A stretch of DNA of 64,000 nt from Paenibacillus sp. HWE-109 (GTDB taxonomy: Bacteria > Bacillota > Bacilli > Paenibacillales > NBRC-103111): positions 2,728,001 to 2,792,000 of the forward strand of contig NZ_CP091881.1 of assembly GCF_022163125.1 (NCBI RefSeq), written 5' to 3'. Numbering within the stretch: position 1 is the first letter of the stretch; every line of letters starts with the position of its first letter. A program made the translations under genes and the position numbers. The notes under the pieces are model-generated. The model saw only the letters and a list, made by a program, of their open reading frames with translations. It did not search any database and had not been told where the DNA came from. Positions 57,870 to 64,000 of the stretch are shown one piece after another.

Positions 57870-57956
57870 ATGGAAGAAGATTTTGCTTGCCTGTATGTCA
57901 TTCGCGGTGAGCCCTACCGACCGGGCACCTGTGTGAACTTCATCCATTTTATATAG
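57870..57956 (+). CDS. Putative 28-residue small protein
   Basis: ATG preceded by ACGGAGGTACGAAT, a near-perfect ribosome site at good spacing. The product (MEEDFACLYVIRGEPYRPGT, then CVNFIHFI) has two Cys and no signal peptide. A strong terminator begins 16 bases after the stop, so it looks like a complete small transcription unit. The family is not recognised. Confidence 0.45.
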   Translation: MEEDFACLYVIRGEPYRPGTCVNFIHFI

Positions 57957-57972
57957 AGTTTTGACTAAAAGG

Positions 57973-58005
57973 ACCGTCAGGATGTTTTCCCTGACGGTTT
58001 TTCTT
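57973..58005 (+). terminator. Rho-independent terminator
   Basis: ACCGTCAGG-atgttttc-CCTGACGGT followed by TTTTCTT. It closes the transcript that covers the 28-residue frame. Confidence 0.88.
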
Positions 58006-58031
58006 ATTGATGTTCAAGAAGTTTGCTCGAA

Positions 58032-58053
58032 ATAGCTCATCAGGAATTCGTTA
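58032..58053. repeat. Isolated family 2 repeat unit
   Basis: A single reverse-orientation unit (ATAGCTCATCAGGAATTCGTTA shortened: ATAGCTC to TTCGTTA) with its flanking GATTTT, as in the third unit of the family 2 elements. No clear partner units surround it, so it is a solo or decayed copy. Confidence 0.5.
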
Positions 58054-58176
58054 GATTTTGCTTCATAATCTTAATTCTGGACATGAAGTCGAAAGAATGA
58101 TGGGGACCCAAATGACAACGGTTCCATTATAATAACGGATATAGAGCGGTGATCACAGAGAAGGAGGAGAAAAACA

Positions 58177-59094
58177 ATGAAAACACCGTTCATTCGCGAT
58201 TTGATCAGTTACAGAACCATGCTGCTTATGCTTATCCCTTCCGTTCTGTTTGTAGCGTTATTCCAATATGTGCCGATGCTCGGCTTGGTAATGGCATTCA
58301 AACATTATACGTACAGTAAAGGGATTCTAGGCAGCGACTGGAGCGGTATAGAAAATTTCCGGTTCTTCTTTATCTCGGGAGATGCCTGGAGGGTGACTCG
58401 CAATACTGTGCTTTATAATGCGGTGTTTATCGTCATCAATCTGGTACTGCAGGTAGGAATTGCTATCTTGATTTCGGAAATTAAAGGCAGATGGTTTAAG
58501 AAGATCAGCCAATCCGTCATGTTCTTGCCTTACTTCTTTTCCTGGGTTGTGGTAGGGTCAATCGCTTATAACTTGTTGAATTATGAGCATGGCACTGTCA
58601 ATACCTTATTGCGAACATTCGGTATGGAATCAGTCAATTTCTACAGCACTACCGGGATTTGGCCATACTTGCTCGTGTTCTTCTCGGCTTGGAAATCTGT
58701 TGGTTATGGCGTTGTTTTCTATCTGGCAGCCATCATGAGCATCGATCAGGAAATGTATGAAGCGGCTGAGACCGATGGAGCCAACGTTTTCCAGAAAGTC
58801 TGGCATATTACCATTCCCTGTTTGAAACCAACGATGATCATCCTGACACTGTTGTCTGTTGGCCATATTTTCCGAGGCGATTTCGGACTCTTCTACAATG
58901 TGATCGGGAATAACGGCTTATTATTCGCCAACACGGACGTCATTGATACCTACGTTTACCGCTCCTTAGTACAAAGCAATGAAATTGGCATGTCGGCGGC
59001 CATCGGATTCTTTCAATCCATCCTATGTTTTGTCACGATCCTGGTGGTTAACGGAATCGTACGTAAAGCAGATAAAGATTCAGCTTTGTTTTAA
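58177..59094 (+). CDS. Carbohydrate ABC transporter permease (LplB-type)
   Basis: 305 residues, start behind AAGGAGGAG. Six membrane helices; MLLMLIPSVLFVALFQYVPM, then LGLVMAFKHYTYSKGILGSD, and the EAA loop IDQEMYEAAETDGANVFQKV. First gene of a permease-permease-SBP operon that precedes a heparinase-like lyase. It needs an external MsmX-type ATPase. A weak cre-like TGACAACGGTTCCA lies at 58113-58126. Confidence 0.92.
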   Translation: MKTPFIRDLISYRTMLLMLIPSVLFVALFQYVPMLGLVMAFKHYTYSKGILGSDWSGIENFRFFFISGDAWRVTRNTVLYNAVFIVINLVLQVGIAILISEIKGRWFKKISQSVMFLPYFFSWVVVGSIAYNLLNYEHGTVNTLLRTFGMESVNFYSTTGIWPYLLVFFSAWKSVGYGVVFYLAAIMSIDQEMYEAAETDGANVFQKVWHITIPCLKPTMIILTLLSVGHIFRGDFGLFYNVIGNNGLLFANTDVIDTYVYRSLVQSNEIGMSAAIGFFQSILCFVTILVVNGIVRKADKDSALF

Positions 59095-59117
59095 ACTGGA
59101 AAGGAGGTTGCCCTTCG

Positions 59118-60056
59118 ATGAAGTCGGCATTTAAACAACAAACGGAAGTCGCGGACTTAAGTATGACGCGCTCCGCAAAGATCCGGACAGACCAGTTAGT
59201 CATGAACGTATTGGCTTATAGTTGTGTATCGTTCGTAGCTCTGATTTGTATCATACCCTTCCTGCTTATTCTCAGTGGTTCCATAACGGAAGAGAGAGCA
59301 ATCATCCTGGAGGGCTATAAACTATTTCCTTCAAGCATTTCTTTCAAGGCTTATCAATTTATTTTTAAGATTCCTGAAGAGATTCTCCGGGCTTATGGCG
59401 TGACCGTTTCTTTGACTCTTATCGGGACATGTCTTTCGCTTTTTCTGATCTCCATGAGCAGTTATGTGCTTCAACGATCGGACTTCAAGTGGAGAAATGC
59501 GTTCTCGTTCTACTACTATTTCACGACCTTGTTTAGCGGAGGACTGGTTCCACTCTATATCCTGGTTGTCAACTATTTGAAATTAAACGATACGTACCTT
59601 GTATTGCTATTGCTTCCTCTTATTAATGTATTCTATATTTTGGTCATGAAAAGTTTTATGAAGAGCATTCCAGCGGCAATCACAGAATCTGCTAAAATTG
59701 ATGGTGCAGGAGACTTTACGATTTTCATCAGGCTTATTCTACCTTTATGCAAACCTGCACTTGCTACGATTGGACTGTTTGTGGCTCTCGGTTATTGGAA
59801 TGATTGGTTTAACTCTTTGCTTTTCATTAATAATCAAAAACTCTACCCCTTACAATATTATTTATATAAGGTTATTGGCAGTGTCGATGCTCTCAAAAGC
59901 GTTGCGGAGAAAAGCGGAATCAGCGCACGGGAGCTACCAGGTGAAGGTCTCAAAATGGCTCTGACTATCGTAGTAACTGGACCGATCGTGCTTCTTTATC
60001 CATTTATTCAACGCTATTTTGTCAAGGGACTTACGATTGGTGCAGTTAAAGGATAA
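59118..60056 (+). CDS. Carbohydrate ABC transporter permease (LplC-type)
   Basis: 312 residues, start behind AAAGGAGG. Six helices; the EAA loop is IPAAITESAKIDGAGDFTIF and the C-terminus LLYPFIQRYFVKGLTIGAVK is complete, in contrast to the interrupted LplC gene at 43499. It forms the inner-membrane channel with the preceding LplB protein. Confidence 0.92.
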   Translation: MKSAFKQQTEVADLSMTRSAKIRTDQLVMNVLAYSCVSFVALICIIPFLLILSGSITEERAIILEGYKLFPSSISFKAYQFIFKIPEEILRAYGVTVSLTLIGTCLSLFLISMSSYVLQRSDFKWRNAFSFYYYFTTLFSGGLVPLYILVVNYLKLNDTYLVLLLLPLINVFYILVMKSFMKSIPAAITESAKIDGAGDFTIFIRLILPLCKPALATIGLFVALGYWNDWFNSLLFINNQKLYPLQYYLYKVIGSVDALKSVAEKSGISARELPGEGLKMALTIVVTGPIVLLYPFIQRYFVKGLTIGAVKG

Positions 60057-60107
60057 TCCCGGTAAATCCGGTTTATCATAGCATGGCATATAATAGGGGG
60101 GAAGTGC

Positions 60108-61694
60108 ATGACAGGGATGAAGACAATGAAGAGTATACAAAAAAGAACTTGGATGGGCATCGTGCCGGCCCTTTTGCTGAGCGTGCTGGTAAGTGCGTGC
60201 GGCGGAGATGCGGGGGGCCAATCATCGTCATCGCCAAATGCGTCCATGTCAGCGAAGCCTTCCGAAAGCGCAGCGAAAATAGACACTTCAACACCGGTCA
60301 AGCTGAAATTGATATTGGTTGGTACGAAACAGCCGGATACGGATGAAGTTTATGCGGAAGTCAACAAAATACTTAAGCAAAAAATCAATGCTGAATTAGA
60401 GGTCAGGTTCTTGGACTGGAATGAATACAATCAGAAATACCCGCTATTGTTTGCCGCTAATGAGGATTTTGACATGATCTTTACCGGTGACTGGGCGTTC
60501 TACAATCAAACGGCTCGTAAAGACGGTTTCCTGGAATTAACCGAAGATATGCTCAAAAAATACACGCCAAACACGTGGGAAAAACAGGACAAGATCGGTT
60601 GGGATCAAGCCAAGATCAACGGAAAGATTTATATGGTGCCGCAGGATACCTTCGAAAGCGGTTTTCAAGTAGGATTGATCCGAGGCGACTTGAGAGAAAA
60701 ATATAAGCTGCCAGAAGTGAAGACGCAAACCGATTTGGTCAACTATTTGACTACGATTGCCAAGAACGAGAAGGACATGATTGCTTTTAGCGGTCCTCCT
60801 GCCAAATTAAGTGCTGTCGGGGTTCCTGTGTTCTTCCTCGATATGGAAATGCGCTTCGTCCATGGAGGCGTTCCACTGGTCTACGACTTGAAAAGCAAGA
60901 ATCCGAAGCTCACGAATTATCTCGAGAACCCGAAAACGATGGAAAAATTGAAAATGTTTTATGACATGGCTCAGCAAGGCGTTTGGACGAAGGATTCGAT
61001 TGTGTCCAAGACGGATTGGAGAGTGGCATTTAAAGAAGGCAAGACGGCTGCTGACTTTAGCAATATATCGACGTTGGCTGGCTCGATGGACACTATTCTG
61101 AGAACTCATCCGGAGTGGAAACCAGAATTAATTGACGTAAATCCGACGGCGAAACAGTACCAAGCCCCGCTGGTCGGCGGTGGAATCGGGATTCACGCAA
61201 CCTCCAAGAATGCTGAGCGGGCGTTGATGGCGCTGGATCTTCTCCGGTACGACAAAGATTTGTATTACTTAACCTTCTATGGGATCAAAGGGAAGCACTG
61301 GGAACCTGTCGGAGATAAAAAGTTCAAAAGTCTGGCGGCATCTGCTGGTTATCCGCCTGAAGGTGCTAGTCCCTGGGGCTGGAGAACCCCGAATTCCCTA
61401 CAGCTGGAGGGGGTAACCGGCGATTTGGTTCAGTCTGTCTACAGCAGATGGAAAGCGGGGAATATTATCCATAGTCCGCTTGAAACCTTTGCTCTGGATG
61501 ATTCAAAAATCAAAAACGAGTTGGCCGCACTTGATAATGTCCAACAAACCTATTTGCTGCCGATATACCACGGCTTGGTCAAACCGGAAGTAGGTGTTCC
61601 TCAAGTGCTCGAAAAGCTGAAGCAAGCAGGAATTGAGAAGGTTCAGGCAGAGTTCCAAGCACAATTGGATGCCTATATCGAAAGCAAGAAATAA
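60108..61694 (+). CDS. Extracellular solute-binding lipoprotein (LplA-type)
   Basis: 528 residues, start ATG 60108 with GGGGGAAG upstream. The signal ends in VSAC (Cys31), followed by GGDAGGQSSSSPNASMSAKP, a flexible linker. The mature fold has KLILVGTKQPDTDEVYAEVN and NEDFDMIFTGDWAFYNQTAR. It completes the operon with the two upstream permeases. The adjacent heparinase-like gene suggests uronic-acid-containing oligosaccharides as ligand. Confidence 0.9.
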   Translation: MTGMKTMKSIQKRTWMGIVPALLLSVLVSACGGDAGGQSSSSPNASMSAKPSESAAKIDTSTPVKLKLILVGTKQPDTDEVYAEVNKILKQKINAELEVRFLDWNEYNQKYPLLFAANEDFDMIFTGDWAFYNQTARKDGFLELTEDMLKKYTPNTWEKQDKIGWDQAKINGKIYMVPQDTFESGFQVGLIRGDLREKYKLPEVKTQTDLVNYLTTIAKNEKDMIAFSGPPAKLSAVGVPVFFLDMEMRFVHGGVPLVYDLKSKNPKLTNYLENPKTMEKLKMFYDMAQQGVWTKDSIVSKTDWRVAFKEGKTAADFSNISTLAGSMDTILRTHPEWKPELIDVNPTAKQYQAPLVGGGIGIHATSKNAERALMALDLLRYDKDLYYLTFYGIKGKHWEPVGDKKFKSLAASAGYPPEGASPWGWRTPNSLQLEGVTGDLVQSVYSRWKAGNIIHSPLETFALDDSKIKNELAALDNVQQTYLLPIYHGLVKPEVGVPQVLEKLKQAGIEKVQAEFQAQLDAYIESKK

Positions 61695-61702
61695 AGACTT
61701 TG

Positions 61703-61745
61703 GCGGGGCTACTCATGTTTCTTTCCTATGAAACGGCAGCCCCGC
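61703..61745 (+). terminator. Rho-independent terminator
   Basis: GCGGGGCT pairs with AGCCCCGC, enclosing a second inner stem (GTTTC/GAAAC), then TCTATTAAATTT. It lies 8 bases after the SBP gene. Confidence 0.85.
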
Positions 61746-61833
61746 TCTATTAAATTTAAAAGCTCAGTAGCTCCGTGTTTCGGTTGGTCGAACTGGAGCG
61801 AATGAATGTTGCAGTGATGTTTATATTGAAAAA

Positions 61834-61850
61834 TTGTAAAGCGCTTACAA
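61834..61850 (+). promoter_or_regulatory. Candidate cre-like palindrome
   Basis: TTGTAAAGCGCTTACAA, a near-perfect palindrome; its core GTAAAGCGCTTACA fits the cre consensus at 12 of 14. It lies 64 bases before the heparinase-like gene. A LacI-family local repressor is an alternative binder. Confidence 0.58.
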
Positions 61851-61913
61851 ATGTGCGTATGAGGGGCTTCGACTGAAGAGAGAGTTCAAGTTCATAAAGA
61901 ATGGGTGAAGAAG

Positions 61914-64000
61914 ATGACCGGTTTATTGACTGGGATGAACAGAAAATGGATCGCTATGTTGTTATGTTTGATCATGGTAGGAGGGGTATTATTCGGATTA
62001 GCTCCACGGAAGGTACAAGCGGCAGTATCAACCGTTAAGGTTCAATTAAAAGATAGCAACGGAAATCCGCTCGTTGGCGCACCTGTTGATTATTATGATG
62101 CGGGATGGAAACCGTTCGGAACGACCGATGCATCGGGGATAGCAAGCAAACCTCTTCCGGATCAGTCGTATACGTTTCATGTCACTTATGAAGGGACCGG
62201 ATTGGATAAGATGCAGCATACGGGAACTGATCCAGTGGTTGTGTTCCAAACGGTGAATGCGAAGGTGCAGCTGAAGGATAGTCAAGGGAATCCGCTGAGC
62301 GGGGGCGAAGCCTCCTACTATGCGGATGGTTGGAAAACTTTCGGACATGTAACCGGCGGCCAAGTTAGTAAGGAGCTTCTTCCAGGCTCATATACCTTCA
62401 ACGTGACGTATGAAGGGACTAAATTGGATAAGGTGCAGCATACCGGTACCGATCCCGTGGTTGTATTTCAAACAGCGAATGTGAAGGTGCAGCTGAAGGA
62501 TAGTCAAGGGAATCCGCTGAACGGGGGCGAAGCTTCTTACTATGCGGATGGTTGGAAAACTTTCGGACATGTAACCGGCGGCCAAGTCAGCAAAGAGCTT
62601 CTTCCAGGTTCTTATACCTTCAACATGACATATGAAGGAACTAAATTGGATAAAGTGCAGCATATCGGTACCAATCCCGTGGTTATTTTTCAGACTGTAA
62701 ACGCCAGAGTACAGTTGAAGAACAGTCAGAATAATCCGCTGAACGGAGGCGTTGTGTCTTATTATGCGGATGGCTGGAGGGCATTCGGGACCACTGCGAG
62801 TGGCGAAGCGAGCAAGCAATTGCTGCCCGGCTCCTATACTGTCGCTATGAATTATGGAGGAACGACAACCCAGAAGGTAGGCGATCTTGCGGCAAATCCG
62901 ATCGTATTGTTCCAGGTGCAAACACCAGGCGTCATTGCTCCCAAACAATCCAATCAATACGAACCGTTACCACAACCGCCGATGGATCGACCGCGTGTTT
63001 TGGTAAACAAGGGAACACTTCCAGCTCTGAAAGAGAGATTGAATCTTGCGGCTTTTGATGATGTATGGGCAAGCATCAACACGAAAGCGCAAAGACAAGT
63101 GGACGGCAACTTCCCCCTTAGAACAGGAACCGCATACACCAATATTGATGTAAGAACGGTGGAGGTCATGAAAGCCAATGCCGTTCGATATCTGATTCAT
63201 GAAGATATAGCTGCGGGTCAAAAAGCGGTCCAGCTTGCTGTGAATATGGCGAAAACGGCACAATGGAACCCGAATCCGGATTCGACCGTCGTATTTAATG
63301 TAGGCAGAGAAATAGGGAACTTGATCTTCCTTGAATCTGTTGTCTATGATTGGTGCTATCCTCTTATGAATGACGTACAGAGATCAGCAATCCGCCAAGC
63401 GCTTGACACTTGGGTAAGGAATGGTCTTGAGTACCCGTATCCGATGAAGGAGAATGACAAGGTTATTATTGCCGGGCATGCCAACGGCGATGTGCATCAT
63501 CAGTTTAAACTTGCCATGGGTATTGCGCTTTATGATACGAATCCTGAGTATTACAATGACATCGCAGACTATCTCTTAAATGTTACCATGCCCGGGTTCA
63601 ATGTATTACTCGATGCGGAGATGAGCTTTGAAGGCTCCGCCTACGGAGACAACAGGCTGAAGTATATCATGATGGGCAATCAGCTCTGGAAGGCCATTGG
63701 TGTGGAGCCGCTCACGGAGAAAGTCGGATTGGCGCTCGACAGACAGATTTATACCCGAAGATCGGACGGTTTTATCATGACGGAGGGCGATGACTTTAAT
63801 ACCGATTATCAATCGCCATGGAAAAGGTTCATTCAAGGTAACATCACAAACATGATAGCAGGCAGCATTTACAACAATCCGAGAGCGCAGTACGAATTTA
63901 TAAAGCAAAATGTCTATCAGGATGAGTTGTATTACCTACTTTTCTTTGACCCGAACGCGCTGTCGCAGTCCGTATATGATACGCCACTATCCAGATACTT
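61914..64000 (+). CDS. Secreted heparinase-like polysaccharide lyase with four N-terminal tandem repeats (3' partial)
   Basis: An open frame with no stop before the window ends, 695 codons visible. Signal peptide about 1-42 (LFGLAPRKVQAA). Then four Ig/CNA-B-like repeats of 74-75 residues beginning at bases 62037, 62262, 62484 and 62706 (pattern VQLKDSQGNPL, YYADGWKTFG, LPGSYTF, GTDPVVVFQ). Repeats 2 and 3 are almost identical in DNA. After a linker, the alpha/alpha-toroid heparinase-type domain starts near PRVLVNKGTLPALKERLNLA and includes IAGHANGDVHHQFKLAMGIA and SFEGSAYGDNRL. It probably degrades an extracellular polymer, with products taken up by the upstream transporter. Confidence 0.82.
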   Translation, partial: MTGLLTGMNRKWIAMLLCLIMVGGVLFGLAPRKVQAAVSTVKVQLKDSNGNPLVGAPVDYYDAGWKPFGTTDASGIASKPLPDQSYTFHVTYEGTGLDKMQHTGTDPVVVFQTVNAKVQLKDSQGNPLSGGEASYYADGWKTFGHVTGGQVSKELLPGSYTFNVTYEGTKLDKVQHTGTDPVVVFQTANVKVQLKDSQGNPLNGGEASYYADGWKTFGHVTGGQVSKELLPGSYTFNMTYEGTKLDKVQHIGTNPVVIFQTVNARVQLKNSQNNPLNGGVVSYYADGWRAFGTTASGEASKQLLPGSYTVAMNYGGTTTQKVGDLAANPIVLFQVQTPGVIAPKQSNQYEPLPQPPMDRPRVLVNKGTLPALKERLNLAAFDDVWASINTKAQRQVDGNFPLRTGTAYTNIDVRTVEVMKANAVRYLIHEDIAAGQKAVQLAVNMAKTAQWNPNPDSTVVFNVGREIGNLIFLESVVYDWCYPLMNDVQRSAIRQALDTWVRNGLEYPYPMKENDKVIIAGHANGDVHHQFKLAMGIALYDTNPEYYNDIADYLLNVTMPGFNVLLDAEMSFEGSAYGDNRLKYIMMGNQLWKAIGVEPLTEKVGLALDRQIYTRRSDGFIMTEGDDFNTDYQSPWKRFIQGNITNMIAGSIYNNPRAQYEFIKQNVYQDELYYLLFFDPNALSQSVYDTPLSRY

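Noticed and set aside
58113..58126. cre site before the second LplB gene
   Set aside because: TGACAACGGTTCCA deviates at two defined positions and overlaps a promoter-like TATAAT region; mentioned only as weak.

Overview
The window looks like a chromosomal stretch of a Paenibacillus-type member of the Bacillota. The evidence is family-level: strong Shine-Dalgarno sequences, LplA/LplB/LplC-type carbohydrate ABC transporters without a local ATPase, YesM/YesN two-component pairs, large membrane-bound AraC regulators, DUF4962/heparinase-type lyases and a SpoVB-like flippase. I could not run a taxonomic search.

Layout. 1-4.5 kb: a siderophore-iron locus with a cut-off ferredoxin/thioredoxin-reductase-like flavoenzyme, two siderophore-binding lipoproteins, a Fur box and a broken AraC/binding-protein regulator between them. 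4.9-8.5 kb: an FAD-dependent oxidoreductase and an M14 zinc carboxypeptidase. 8.5-11 kb: two AraC gene fragments joined head to head, a GNAT acetyltransferase and a DUF1003 membrane protein. 11-25.7 kb: a secreted SH3-repeat protein (minus strand), then a polysaccharide block with a GH106-like glycosidase, a membrane AraC regulator, an orphan solute-binding lipoprotein and a 1691-residue multidomain heparinase-like lyase. 26-33 kb: small accessory genes (P-loop protein, GNAT, nucleotidyltransferase, TetR/SDR pair, aldo/keto reductase), an unlisted 46-residue secreted peptide, and decayed IS91-type transposase and drug-efflux genes. 33.6-38.5 kb: a rifampin phosphotransferase, a SpoVB-like flippase and a FlaR-like P-loop protein. 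39-54.5 kb: AraC plus GH31, an MFS remnant, and an oligosaccharide locus (LplB, LplC, SBP, GH38 alpha-mannosidase, second SBP, YesM, YesN). 54.5-57.7 kb: HIT, VOC, HxlR and two small membrane proteins. 58-64 kb: a second LplB/LplC/SBP operon, then a heparinase-like lyase that runs off the end of the window.

How the genes work together. Most of the DNA serves capture and breakdown of complex, probably plant-derived polysaccharides: secreted lyases cut the polymer, LplA-type lipoproteins and LplB/C permeases import oligomers, cytoplasmic glycosidases (GH38, GH31, GH106-like) finish the job, and YesM/YesN or membrane AraC proteins sense the substrate. Candidate CcpA (cre) sites precede three of these units.

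Most unusual structure. Seven intergenic elements of three sequence families share one geometry. Each has four short units (18-22 bp) with start-to-start spacings of about 50, 58-61 and 50 bp. In two families the orientation is forward-forward-reverse-reverse; in the third the unit is itself a palindrome. Two family-1 copies carry extra flanking units. I do not recognise this as a described repeat class. The oligosaccharide locus also carries two in-frame stops, one in LplC and one in YesM, which suggests recent decay or sequencing error.
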